Assembly: GCA_035566435.1 (NCBI GenBank)
Contig: DATMRF010000080.1
Coordinates: forward strand, 60,698 to 124,697
Direction: 5' to 3'
DNA length: 64,000 bases
DNA from: DATMRF01 sp035566435
GTDB lineage: Bacteria; Verrucomicrobiota; Verrucomicrobiia; Limisphaerales; UBA8199
Made by a program: the position numbers and the translations under genes. Positions within the stretch are counted from its first letter, which is position 1, and each line of letters begins with the position of its first letter. Under the pieces are notes generated by a model, which made no database searches, was not told the DNA's origin, and saw only the letters and a list, made by a program, of their open reading frames with translations. Positions 43,363 through 52,273 of the stretch are shown one piece after another.

Positions 43363-45183
43363 TCATTCAAGTAACACTCTTTGCAGCAGTTCCAAAGCTA
43401 GAATCCGATGCAGCTCCAAGGTGTGATTTGCGTGCCCGTTTATATGGCGTTCGACGATTCTCTCCAACAAATTGGGGCGCAGGTATGGTCTGCAACGAGC
43501 CCGCGGGTCGAGAAGCACGTCCGCGAGAAATTGGGCAAGACTGTGGCGGTACCAGATCCGAAAATGACTGAATTTGTGACGCCCGAGAAACAATCGATCT
43601 AGGTGCAAGTGACCAAGTGCATGGTCGCACCTGGCCAACCATTGCGGCATGCCATAGTCGTACGCGTATTCCGCCTTGAATGTCAATTCGTGCAGTAAGT
43701 GGCGCATGCGGCTATAGCCCGGAATCGAGCTTGGACCTTCACCGCGATCCGTCGCTAGCCTGCCCAATGCCGGGTTCGCGTCACGGATCAACCGCCGGGA
43801 AACCTCGTTATTCTTGGCAAGCTCATGGGGCGCCTGATAAACCAGCGCGATTAGATCATTGTCGAAATAAGGCATCCGCAGATTGATTTGAGAACGTTCG
43901 AGCACAAACTTCGGACCCAGGAACCACGGAGCTTGTTTAAATGTCGTGAATGAAAGCCTATGGCAGTCCAGCTCTTGCTCATAGGTCGACACCGCCTCTC
44001 GGCAAAAGCGGCTCATTTCTGGCGCCAACAGATTCTCGAAAAGATGAGATGGCGCAAAAGCCACGAGTCCCCTGAGTATCTCACCGCCATTAGTTCCCGT
44101 CACACGAACGGGAGCGATCTGCCGAGCGGCCGCCTGAACATAAAGATCAATCGAACCCGTGACATCAATCGCACCGTCGCTAATATACACTGCCTTCTCG
44201 GCCAAAGTCGGAAATTGCGACAGGAAATCCTTTCCTACAGGGATCACCTCGTGTCTCTGGTGGCATATTCTCGCCACTTCCCGCGAGATGGTTACGTCGG
44301 CGCAGTCACGATAGCTGCCACCGAACGTGTAGCAGGGTAGTTTTCCCTCCGCACGCTTCGCCCACGCCAGAATCATTCGACTGTCGACGCCGCCCGTTAA
44401 CGAAAGCCCAAGCGGTTCCTGTCCATGAAAGTACCGAGGGAGGATTCGCCGCCAGGTCTCCTTGAGTCTTTCATAAAACTCCACCGCGGTCAGCGTTGGC
44501 TGGCGCTCCCATGCCAATGCACTAAAGTAGCATTGTCTTTCTAACTTACCCTCTTGTGTGAACGTCCATGCGGATCCGGGCGGCAGCAACGAAACCCCAG
44601 AGAAGAGCGTCCGGTTCTGGAGGACGCAACCACATGTCAAAATCTCCCCGAGGCCCCTGAGGTCCAGCTCACGAAGGTCAGGAATTACTGTAAGAATGGA
44701 TTTAGCCTCTGAAGAAAAGTAGAATCCACTCTTATTCTCATGATAATGAACTCGGCCAATCCCGTAGCGATCGTTGAATATAACAACTTTCTGCTCTCGC
44801 AAATCAATCAACAGCCCACTGAACCAGCCGTTCAGCTTTTCTAAAAACCCGAAGCCTGTTGCTTCGTATCGGCTCAGCAATCGACCCGAAATCCCAAGGT
44901 CAAGTCCTTGGGAATGGCTGGTTGTTTCTCCCTGCCCGTTCTGCTCCTCGTAAAGCTCGCCGTGAAAAATCAGGCAAACGTCCCTGCTTACGTTCCATAC
45001 CGGAAGGCATTCTCCTGATGACTGCTCGTTAGCAATGCATCCAACCCACAAACCCAGCGACTCCTGCATACACGTCGTCGGACGATAAGAACGCTCGCGC
45101 ATCATGCATTCGACCATCGCATCGAGCTCAGGCCGGCCATCTTCTCGCCCCCGGCCTCGAATTATTCCAGTGAATCCCGGCAT
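43363..45183 (-). CDS. Asparagine synthase-like amidotransferase without the N-terminal cysteine
   Basis: About 606 residues from ATG 45181-45183, giving MPGFTGIIRG, the AsnB N-terminus but with Pro in place of the nucleophilic Cys2. The glutaminase-like domain is otherwise recognisable (NDRYGIGRVHYHE). The synthetase domain has the PP-loop LSLTGGVDSRMILAWA. Without Cys2 it probably cannot use glutamine and would need free ammonia, or it has another acyl-transfer role. Homologues in O-antigen clusters amidate uronic acids to uronamides (family knowledge). With a diNAc-uronic acid pathway nearby, that is a sensible role here (inference). A longer frame to 45246 would run through the tRNA-like sequence. 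Confidence 0.85.
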   Translation of the reverse strand: MPGFTGIIRGRGREDGRPELDAMVECMMRERSYRPTTCMQESLGLWVGCIANEQSSGECLPVWNVSRDVCLIFHGELYEEQNGQGETTSHSQGLDLGISGRLLSRYEATGFGFLEKLNGWFSGLLIDLREQKVVIFNDRYGIGRVHYHENKSGFYFSSEAKSILTVIPDLRELDLRGLGEILTCGCVLQNRTLFSGVSLLPPGSAWTFTQEGKLERQCYFSALAWERQPTLTAVEFYERLKETWRRILPRYFHGQEPLGLSLTGGVDSRMILAWAKRAEGKLPCYTFGGSYRDCADVTISREVARICHQRHEVIPVGKDFLSQFPTLAEKAVYISDGAIDVTGSIDLYVQAAARQIAPVRVTGTNGGEILRGLVAFAPSHLFENLLAPEMSRFCREAVSTYEQELDCHRLSFTTFKQAPWFLGPKFVLERSQINLRMPYFDNDLIALVYQAPHELAKNNEVSRRLIRDANPALGRLATDRGEGPSSIPGYSRMRHLLHELTFKAEYAYDYGMPQWLARCDHALGHLHLDRLFLGRHKFSHFRIWYRHSLAQFLADVLLDPRARCRPYLRPNLLERIVERHINGHANHTLELHRILALELLQRVLLE

Positions 45184-45211
45184 TTCTAAAACGACCCTTT
45201 TTGAAACAAAG

Positions 45212-45277
45212 TGGAGCAGGAAGGGATCGAACCTCCATCGCCGCATTTGCGCGCTCTGCCAATTGAGCTACTGCCCC
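45212..45277 (-). tRNA. tRNA-like sequence with truncated anticodon arm (probable pseudo-tRNA)
   Basis: 66 bases on the minus strand fold as a tRNA with a missing part. The acceptor arm GGGGCAG pairs with CTGCTCC (one G-T). TA occupies positions 8-9, the D-arm is GCTC-AATTGGCA-GAGC, and the T-arm is GGAGG-TTCGATC-CCTTC with a canonical T-loop. Between D and T arms only 16 bases remain (normal about 22-23). They offer only a 3-pair stem with a 4-base loop (CGC-AAAT-GCG), so no proper seven-base anticodon loop exists. No CCA is encoded after the discriminator A. The stop codon of the 45268-46155 gene is bases 7-9 of this sequence (CAG TAG). Confidence 0.6.
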
Positions 45278-46155
45278 GGAACCGTCTTCGCGGGATGCCG
45301 CAAGTAACTAAACTTATTCCGCAACAATATGAGTTGATCGGCCCATCCCTCAGGAATGACATCGACTAATTTGCGATGCAGTTTCAGTTTTAACATGACT
45401 TCTCCTCGAAGGTTAAGAGGCACAAAATAGCGCGGAGTTTCGTGCCTGATAAAGCCATGATGTCTTTTGAAATCGCCGAGCCCTCCCTTGCTCCAGACGC
45501 TGTAATGCAGAGCAGGGATCTTCCTCTCTGCACACACCTCGACAGCTCTGCCCACTAAACCATTAGTAGGTGCTTTGTCACGACGTCCGATCTTCGATAG
45601 AATATGCATCAAGCTGGCGACATCCCTTCCCCACACAACCTTGACAAACCCGATCAGTTCCCCATTCCAAAATGCTCCGAGGAAATCACTGCGGTCAGGA
45701 AACGTACTCAGCTCCCGTTTGATGGTCTCAAAATCCTTTCCAAAGTGCTTAAAGGGTTTTCCTTGCCGAACTGGGGTTTCGTTATAGATCTCCACCACAC
45801 CTCTCACGAATTCATCGGTGAGATCGGTTCGTCGAATCTCTACTCCGTTCTTTTGTGCTTTTCGGACTAAGTTACGCGTCTTGTCGTTGATCTGCTTCTT
45901 CAACCACGTTTCATACGTAGTGATTGGCACAACAGCCAGGCTTTCCCACTCGAGATGAAATGGATACCTGGGCGTCCGATCGCAGATCTCCTGCATGAAA
46001 CTGAAGAGGTCCGCCTTGAATCCCGCTTTCTTTAACCTAGAAACGAAACCTTCCGGTTGGACTAAACATTCGTACGGTTCATCTCGAACGGTTGCGGTTC
46101 TAAGGATTCGCCCAGTTATCGTTAGCGGGCGTCCCTCAAAATACTGTGTATCCAT
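45268..46155 (-). CDS. FemAB/GNAT-like acyltransferase
   Basis: 295 residues. Features of the FemAB-like double-GNAT fold: KKQINDKTRNLVRKAQKNGVEIRR, GELIGFVKVVWGRDVASLMH, and a C-terminal VWSKGGLGDFKRHHGF motif (the GNAT substrate-binding end). The family transfers amino acids or acyl groups to cell-wall or polysaccharide amino sugars. The reading frame ends TVPGQ and stops inside the tRNA-like sequence, so its last residues may have been reshaped by whatever event left that sequence. Confidence 0.75.
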   Translation of the reverse strand: MDTQYFEGRPLTITGRILRTATVRDEPYECLVQPEGFVSRLKKAGFKADLFSFMQEICDRTPRYPFHLEWESLAVVPITTYETWLKKQINDKTRNLVRKAQKNGVEIRRTDLTDEFVRGVVEIYNETPVRQGKPFKHFGKDFETIKRELSTFPDRSDFLGAFWNGELIGFVKVVWGRDVASLMHILSKIGRRDKAPTNGLVGRAVEVCAERKIPALHYSVWSKGGLGDFKRHHGFIRHETPRYFVPLNLRGEVMLKLKLHRKLVDVIPEGWADQLILLRNKFSYLRHPAKTVPGQ

Positions 46156-46291
46156 AGTTTCGGGCTGATCGTCCGTTGTTTCCTACATTTTAATCGCTTG
46201 CCGAGCTAGTGCGCTCGTTTGTCTTCGAACCACCAAATCACCAAACTAGTCGGAGACTAATCAGCACTGTTGCGAATGGTTCCGGCGTTAG

Positions 46292-47233
46292 TCAAACCTT
46301 CTTCGGAGCCAGGGACTCTCTCCCGGAGCTGCTAGTGGACGAAATCATATTCCGAAGAATCCCGATTAAGCGAACCATCTGTTCCTTCCTTCGAAACTCA
46401 ACTAGCTGACGAGGGACAGTTATGCCGGATCGAGTTAGCAACGCCCAGAAGTAACCCGCCAACAGCAGACAACCACCGAGGATGACCGGTTTCTTGGTCA
46501 ACCGGTATGTCGCCCTGCAAGTTGCCCACAGTGGGTGACTGCCGAACAGATAGTCTTTCCGTCCGTTGGAAAACTCGACCGTGTATTTGTGGAACTGCGC
46601 CGTCCCCTGTTGCCGATGGTGGTGCAGAATCCTGCCAGTATACACCCGGGTCTGCCAACCGTGCATCCGAGCGGAAATGGTCGCGATCAGGTCCACTCCG
46701 CCTATCTTGCTGGGTTGGTACCCTCCGATGGCGTCGAAGCAGGTGCGCCGGAACAGTTGGCATTGGCCGGTCACATCTTCAATGTTCGAAAACCGGTAGT
46801 CGTGCTTTAAGGAGCTGTCCCAGGAATCCTCGATGTAATTGGTGCCACCCACGCCCAGCCTCGGGTTCTGCGAGAACTGGCCGAGCAAATATTCGATGTA
46901 GTCCGGCTCGAACGACGTGTCGCCATCCAGGTTTCCGATCACTTCGAAATCCAGCCCCTTTACTGTGTCATAGCCGGCATTGAACGCTCCGACCTTGCCG
47001 GCGAAATGGCGCTCTCGCCTTTCCGGCATGCGCATCAGCCGGATCCAGGCGTGCTTTGATGCGTATTCGTTCACGATCTCGTCAGTTCCATCGGTAGATC
47101 CATCGCTAACGATGACCCAGCGGAGGGGAAGCACCGTTTGCGCAACCACCGATTCCACAGTCTTGCGGATGTACGCCGCTTCGTCCCGCGCCGGTGTAAC
47201 CAACACGTAGCGGCAGAGCTTGGCTTCTTTCAC
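46292..47233 (-). CDS. Family 2 glycosyltransferase (paralogue 1)
   Basis: About 313 residues from GTG 47231-47233, which has AGGAG eight bases upstream and gives the same N-terminus as the paralogue (..KLCRYVLVTPARDEAAYI). Motifs: VIVSDGSTDGTDEIV, FEVIGNLDGDTSFEPDY (DxD), GQCQLFRRTCFDAIGGYQPSKIGGVDLIA. A C-terminal hydrophobic segment (KPVILGGCLLLAGYFWALL) anchors it to the membrane. It closely resembles the gene at 48072-49049, and a ChbG-type deacetylase lies between the two copies, which suggests a local duplication. Confidence 0.88.
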   Translation of the reverse strand: MKEAKLCRYVLVTPARDEAAYIRKTVESVVAQTVLPLRWVIVSDGSTDGTDEIVNEYASKHAWIRLMRMPERRERHFAGKVGAFNAGYDTVKGLDFEVIGNLDGDTSFEPDYIEYLLGQFSQNPRLGVGGTNYIEDSWDSSLKHDYRFSNIEDVTGQCQLFRRTCFDAIGGYQPSKIGGVDLIATISARMHGWQTRVYTGRILHHHRQQGTAQFHKYTVEFSNGRKDYLFGSHPLWATCRATYRLTKKPVILGGCLLLAGYFWALLTRSGITVPRQLVEFRRKEQMVRLIGILRNMISSTSSSGRESLAPKKV

Positions 47234-47320
47234 GGAAACACTCCTGCCCTCATGAAGGCTCTGCACGCCTGCTGCCTTTCCTGTCCGCGAACCGGACTTG
47301 AGGTCGCGCCGTCGAAGGGC

Positions 47321-48052
47321 TCAAAGGTTTGCATAGCTTCCCTTCTTGAGCTCTCCGAACGTTTCCAGGAAACGATCAGAGATTAACCAGGAGTATTGGT
47401 CCGGGTCGATGGGGTGAACCATCAATTCGACATTCGTTCTTGTCGCGAGCTCAGCGATTCGCTGAAGCCGGCCCGCCCGAAGGCCCTCGCATAGATCAAA
47501 GAAGTAGTCGGTCGTCAGGTTTCGGCGCGCCAGCAGCCAATCCGTAAAGCGTCGATAGGTTCTATTGGCCCGCCCCTTTTCACCAAACCTGAAGGAGAAA
47601 CTCCTGCGGACCTTTTCACCGCGAGGAATCACGCAGTCGCCCAGAATGTTTGCGCAGAGATGCATATGGTGATGCCCGTCGATATGCGAAGGCCGTTTTC
47701 CGTAAAGCCGCAAGAATTCCTCCGCCTGCGCCCGGTAAACGCGAGCAAAGTCCTCGCGTAGAAAGGGAAGGTAAAGCATCCGCGCGTATTTGTTACGGTT
47801 CAAAAAGCGGCAAACTCGAGTGTGGCTTCTCAGAACAACTTCCGACGGCCTTTTCCCTGTGAATTCCTGCGTAAGATTCAGGTGCAACCCCACATCCAGC
47901 CGGATTTGGCTGGCCAGTTCAGCCGCTCTCTCCGAAGCGTCCATGAAAACCATGGCGGTCGCCGAGGCGATCCTCGACTCACTGAAGCACGCCGCTGCGG
48001 CAACCGTTTCGGCCTGCGTCCGTCCCCAGTCATCCGCGTTGATAATCAGCAT
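47321..48052 (-). CDS. ChbG/YdjC-family carbohydrate deacetylase
   Basis: 243 residues. LIINADDWGRTQAETV (metal-binding Asp pair at the N-terminus), DVGLHLNLTQE (metal His), KRPSHIDGHHHMHL (catalytic/metal His) and a late ELMVHPIDPD motif match ChbG/HpnK hydrolases. These deacetylate N-acetylated sugars or glycolipids. Located between two paralogous GT2 genes, it likely works on the sugar one of them transfers (inference). Length is slightly shorter than usual but all motifs are present. Confidence 0.85.
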   Translation of the reverse strand: MLIINADDWGRTQAETVAAAACFSESRIASATAMVFMDASERAAELASQIRLDVGLHLNLTQEFTGKRPSEVVLRSHTRVCRFLNRNKYARMLYLPFLREDFARVYRAQAEEFLRLYGKRPSHIDGHHHMHLCANILGDCVIPRGEKVRRSFSFRFGEKGRANRTYRRFTDWLLARRNLTTDYFFDLCEGLRAGRLQRIAELATRTNVELMVHPIDPDQYSWLISDRFLETFGELKKGSYANL

Positions 48053-48071
48053 CGCTGGACTGTCCCCGGCG

Positions 48072-49049
48072 CTAAGTGGCTACGAAAAGGTCCGAGCAAT
48101 CGGCACAGATATAGCAGCAGGCAACCAGAAGCAGGCTGCCGTAGTCACGGTTCACCGCCCGAGGCAGGCGCTGCCTGAAGAACCTGCCCAACCGGCCAAT
48201 CTGCTCGTTTCGTCTGAATCGTATCAGGTCAATCGGAACGGCTCGTTCCATTCGACTCAATAGCGCCCAAATAAACCCCAAACCAAGCAGGCAGCCTCCA
48301 ACGACAAAAGGTCGTTGGGTGATGCGGTAGGCCACGCGAAAGAGTTCCCACAAGGGGTGCCCCCCGAACCGGTAATCATGCTCGCCATGAACAAAGTGGA
48401 CCATCAACGGGCGCGAGTTCGCAGTGCCCTGTGGCCGAAGATGAAGCACGAATCTGTCCGGGAATATCCTCGTCTTCCAGCCCTGCATCCTGGCACTAAG
48501 TACGGCAATCAGGTCAACGCCTCCAGCTTCCACTGGTTGATATCCCCCGATGCCTTCGAAACACTCACGCCGGAACAGTTGACAAATTCCGGGCACATCT
48601 TCAGCGTTCGTGAGCTGAACATCGTACTTAGGTGAGGCCTCGAAGTAGTTAGTGCCCGCCAAGCCCAATCGGGGGTCCCGAGCAAAGTTGCCCAGCAGAT
48701 ACTCAAAATAGTCCGGGGGGAACGCGGTATCTCCATCCAGGTTCCCGATGAATTCATAATCCAAGCTTTTGATGGCTGCGTATCCGGCATTAAAGGCATG
48801 AACTTTGCCTGCAAAGTGGCGCCCTCTTCGCTCCGGCATCCGGACCAAACTTATCCAACTATGCCGATCGGCGCACCGTTGCACGATATGATCCGTGCCA
48901 TCGGTTGAGCCGTCGCTGACGACGACCCAGCGGACCGGGCGGATGGTTTGCGCCACAACCGACTGGATGGTCTGCTCTACAAAAGCAGCCTCATCGCGCG
49001 CAGGTGTTATCAATACATATCGGCATAGCTCGGCCTTCCTTGATTCCAT
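48072..49049 (-). CDS. Family 2 glycosyltransferase (paralogue 2)
   Basis: About 325 residues. ATG 49047-49049 is preceded by AGGGAGGA at ideal spacing, so the longer frame to 49163 is rejected. Motifs parallel the 46292-47233 gene: LCRYVLITPARDEAAFVEQTIQ, SDGSTDGTDHIVQ, YEFIGNLDGDTAFPPDYFEYLL, GICQLFRRECFEGIGGYQPVEAGGVDLIAVLSARM. It ends with a hydrophobic anchor (RPFVVGGCLLGLGFIWALL) and a C-terminal extension with a further hydrophobic stretch (LLLVACCYICA). Confidence 0.88.
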   Translation of the reverse strand: MESRKAELCRYVLITPARDEAAFVEQTIQSVVAQTIRPVRWVVVSDGSTDGTDHIVQRCADRHSWISLVRMPERRGRHFAGKVHAFNAGYAAIKSLDYEFIGNLDGDTAFPPDYFEYLLGNFARDPRLGLAGTNYFEASPKYDVQLTNAEDVPGICQLFRRECFEGIGGYQPVEAGGVDLIAVLSARMQGWKTRIFPDRFVLHLRPQGTANSRPLMVHFVHGEHDYRFGGHPLWELFRVAYRITQRPFVVGGCLLGLGFIWALLSRMERAVPIDLIRFRRNEQIGRLGRFFRQRLPRAVNRDYGSLLLVACCYICADCSDLFVAT

Positions 49050-49095
49050 AAATCCTCCCTGTTTGACCGAAATTGCTCTTCCCGCTATTCCAGCG

Positions 49096-50946
49096 TCAGC
49101 ACGAGCTGGCACCCCGTTCCGCACGAGTCGGCCAGTCCGCGGCGGCAGCCTCTCCCGTGCCAAAAAGACCGCGCACGGATTTGCTTAGCAAACGGCTCTT
49201 GTCCAAATAGTCGTCGCGAAACTCGCAGAGGTGCCGGCGCATGAAAACTCTGGCTCGGTAGATTCCGTCTTGCGGTGCAGACGCTGCCACGGGCTCCGGT
49301 TTGCCCTGCTGGATCACGACTCGTGCCTCCTGCCCGGGGCCCAACGACACTTCTGTCCTCAGCCAGCCCGCTTCTTCGCCGAAATCCTGCCGGTGGTCAT
49401 TGACTGTCACTGTTGTCGCCCCCTGCTCCCGTGGGGTTCGCCGAAACAGAGCATAGTGTTTCGGCAAACTGGTCTCATTTCGCAGCGAGAAGCGGTCCGT
49501 GAAAAATTTGACGTGAATGGTGCCGTTCTCAGCGACTTTCTGCAAACACGCACGCGAACAGACTGTCCCTAAATTGGCCCAGCGCAAACCTCGCTCCACG
49601 CGGTACAATTCCTGAACGGTCTCGGCCAACGCGTCATAGCCTTCTCGGAAAAAACCGTGATGCTCGACCACCAGTGCCGGTTTCCCCAGGAACAGATCGA
49701 ACGCCAGGTCCGCCAAGCCGTCCGCCGGACGGCGAAGGAACAGCGGAAAATTTGATCGTGCTACCGAAACGTCCAGGAGCTCCCCCAAAGTGAAGCGATT
49801 ATCCGCATCGACCGCGTATGGGCTGCTGTTCACGGCCGCGAGATACCCGCAGGTTTTGAGAGCCTTCAAGGCGGGCGTTGAAAAGATGCCTTGCGGAAAC
49901 ACCATGACATCATCAAAGTCAAGCCCCGTCAAATTCCGATGCAAGGTCATCCGCTCCAGCGCCTGTTGAGCCTTCGCTCGCAGCAACAGGTAGTTGGTGG
50001 CCCCGAATTCTCCACGGGTATGATCGCAGCCGTGCACACAAAGAGAGTACCGCCTCGGATTGGCCGCGAGCAGCTCTGCTACCGGCCGCGATGATCGGTT
50101 GAAATTCCAGGGGATAAATGCAATGGAGGTGGAAAATCCACCGCGCTCCATCAGTGCCAATAGCTTTTGATAATCCAAAAACCCGTAGCGGGCCCTCAAC
50201 AGTGGATCATCGAGGACAAAGCAGGCCGCCGGCGTCTCGTTATGCCAAAACCCATTCTTCGAGGAACCGTGCAGGAACATTAAGACCGGCGCGAGGCTCG
50301 ACAAGGACTGCAAAATCGACCTGCCTCGAGGCACTTCGGCATCAAGGTCTGCAATCTCAGGGCCGGCCAAAAGAAACACCCGGCCATGCCCGGCATTCGG
50401 CCGCACAAAGAAGGGGCGCTGACCGAGCGACACCAGCGGCGAGTAAGCCCCCTGGCTGGCGCTTCCGACGAAGATGAACTGCTGACCAGGTCCGATCGCG
50501 TCGAAATCGAGACCGGAAAGCTGCCTGCATATGTCGCGGGCATCCGAGACCACACGGATCCTTTGGCCGGCAGTGGGCGCCGGCTCGACGCCGGCTAGCG
50601 AACCAGCAGTCAAAGCCCGCAGTACCTCGCTGCCCCCTGGCGTTTGCCCAAAACCATAAACCAGGACACTGGCGCCCAAGCCTGTCAATGCGGCTCTCAG
50701 GACTTCCCCTTGCGAGTTTTCGCCGGCCAGTTTGGCCAGTGTGTGCGCCCTCGCGATTAAGCGACCGCCTGCGGGCACCTGGCTCTTAAGTGCGTGCGGG
50801 TTCCGGACCAGTTCCCCGGTCAGTTTCACTGCCTTAACCGTGCCCCCGAGGAACTCGACGATCTTGATTACATTGAGCTCCGAGGGGGCCAAATTCTCCG
50901 CGTAAAGGAGCGTGACCGCGCTGTCTTTCGAATCGTCCCTGTGCAT
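49096..50946 (-). CDS. Large polysaccharide-deacetylase-like protein, uncharacterised
   Basis: 616 residues with no confident family name. The N-terminal 210 residues form an alpha/beta segment ending in GHGRVFLLAGPEI. The middle (about 240-420) reads like a NodB-type barrel: ACFVLDDPLLRARYGFLDYQKLLALMERGGFSTSIAF (Asp pair), SLCVHGCDHTRGEFG (HxxxH-like metal His), DDVMVFPQGIFSTPALKAL, LVVEHHGFF. The C-terminal 170 residues look like beta-sandwich plus tail. It may deacetylate or hydrolyse a glycan. No signal peptide is seen, which points to cytoplasmic action or a membrane-associated partner. Confidence 0.65.
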   Translation of the reverse strand: MHRDDSKDSAVTLLYAENLAPSELNVIKIVEFLGGTVKAVKLTGELVRNPHALKSQVPAGGRLIARAHTLAKLAGENSQGEVLRAALTGLGASVLVYGFGQTPGGSEVLRALTAGSLAGVEPAPTAGQRIRVVSDARDICRQLSGLDFDAIGPGQQFIFVGSASQGAYSPLVSLGQRPFFVRPNAGHGRVFLLAGPEIADLDAEVPRGRSILQSLSSLAPVLMFLHGSSKNGFWHNETPAACFVLDDPLLRARYGFLDYQKLLALMERGGFSTSIAFIPWNFNRSSRPVAELLAANPRRYSLCVHGCDHTRGEFGATNYLLLRAKAQQALERMTLHRNLTGLDFDDVMVFPQGIFSTPALKALKTCGYLAAVNSSPYAVDADNRFTLGELLDVSVARSNFPLFLRRPADGLADLAFDLFLGKPALVVEHHGFFREGYDALAETVQELYRVERGLRWANLGTVCSRACLQKVAENGTIHVKFFTDRFSLRNETSLPKHYALFRRTPREQGATTVTVNDHRQDFGEEAGWLRTEVSLGPGQEARVVIQQGKPEPVAASAPQDGIYRARVFMRRHLCEFRDDYLDKSRLLSKSVRGLFGTGEAAAADWPTRAERGASSC

Positions 50947-50986
50947 CGTAATGCGTGCTGGCTGCCGTCCTTGATTCGTACCGATT

Positions 50987-52273
50987 TCAGCGACGGTCAG
51001 TCTCGACGGGTGCGAGATCTCGCGCGGGTGATGGCGAACGCGAGACCGCCTGGGCCTCTGTTCCGGTGATGCCGGCCATCAGCTCAAGATAACGCCGCTT
51101 CATGACAGTCCAGTTTATGGGTGCATACTCGAGTTTCGCCTTCTCGGCGAATTGACCCCGCAACTGCGGATTTCTGAACAGGCTCAACATCTGCTTTGCC
51201 AGATTGGCCGCGCTGTTCGGCTCAAAGAAGACGAGCGCCTCCTCGCTGAAGTAGTGCCGAACCGTCTTGAGGCGCGATGCGATAACGGGTTTCCCCATGA
51301 TAATATACTCCGACAGCTTGTTCGAGAATGAAAAATCCAGGAATACGTCCCGGCGAGTTGCGAGCACACCGACATCGCAATGGCTCAACCAGTGACGCAC
51401 TTCCTGCGGCAGAACCGAGCCAAGGAATCGCACCTTCCCGCCGAGCCCAAGTTTCGCACATAACGCTTCCAGCGAGCTCCTCTCCGGACCGCTGCCCAGA
51501 ACGACAAACTCTGCTCCTGGCATTTGTTCATGAACACGGCTAAAGGCTTGGATCGCAATATCCAGCCCGTAAATCCTGGTAAGCGTGCCGTGGTACATCA
51601 TCACAAATACCCTGGGTGCATTCTGGGACACAGCGCCTACACCCTCAGTGGCCTTGGAGCCGAAGAGCGCCTCATCCGCCGAATTCATGATCACCGTGGA
51701 TTTCGCAACCGGCAGACCCCGGGACACCAGGAGATCCTGAACCGGCTCGTTTATGGTGATCACGTGGTCCGCAAAGTCGAAGCTCGCCTTTTCGATACGT
51801 TCCAGTAATCGCACCATCCTGGTTTTGTCCTGGATGCCGAACTTGGACGTGTAGAACTCAGGAGTAATCTCATGCATGTCGAAGACAACCTTGACTCCCA
51901 TCCGCTTAACCCAGGTGGCGGCAAAAACCAGGAAGTCAGGCAGATTGTTTACGTCAACTGCGGCGTAAGCCCTGTTTCGATGGAGAAAAGAAAGTTTGCA
52001 GAAAGCCCACGCAAAAAACGCCAGATATTCGAACAGGTAGCGTCCAAGAGCGCCGCGCTTCTTTCCCAGCGAGATCGTATAAACATTTACACCGTTCAGG
52101 GTATAGTTCTTCGAGGAGGAATGGGACGGCCGCAAAGCGAGGACGTCAACGCTGTACCCTGCTGAAACCAAAGCCTCGGCCTTCCGGCGCACCCGGATGT
52201 CCGATTCGTAATGACTCTGCACCAGAATACAAACTGACTTCGTCAGGAGACCGGCTTTCCTTGCGCCTCTCAC
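50987..52273 (-). CDS. Family 4 glycosyltransferase
   Basis: About 428 residues. The best start is GTG 52271-52273, which overlaps the previous gene's TGA in a GTGA arrangement; an ATG further upstream (52375) would overlap that gene by over 100 bases. GT-B motifs: VCILVQSHYESDIRVRRKAEAL, VVFDMHEITPEFY, VFVMMYHGTLTRIYGLDIAI, FVVLGSGPERSSLEAL, and CDVGVLATRRDVFLDFSFSNKL followed by GKPVIASRL in the donor domain. Donor and acceptor are unknown. Confidence 0.88.
   Translation of the reverse strand: MRGARKAGLLTKSVCILVQSHYESDIRVRRKAEALVSAGYSVDVLALRPSHSSSKNYTLNGVNVYTISLGKKRGALGRYLFEYLAFFAWAFCKLSFLHRNRAYAAVDVNNLPDFLVFAATWVKRMGVKVVFDMHEITPEFYTSKFGIQDKTRMVRLLERIEKASFDFADHVITINEPVQDLLVSRGLPVAKSTVIMNSADEALFGSKATEGVGAVSQNAPRVFVMMYHGTLTRIYGLDIAIQAFSRVHEQMPGAEFVVLGSGPERSSLEALCAKLGLGGKVRFLGSVLPQEVRHWLSHCDVGVLATRRDVFLDFSFSNKLSEYIIMGKPVIASRLKTVRHYFSEEALVFFEPNSAANLAKQMLSLFRNPQLRGQFAEKAKLEYAPINWTVMKRRYLELMAGITGTEAQAVSRSPSPARDLAPVETDRR

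Noticed and set aside
45212..45277. Functional tRNA gene
   Set aside because: The anticodon arm is about seven bases short, so no anticodon can be assigned; kept only as a tRNA-like element.
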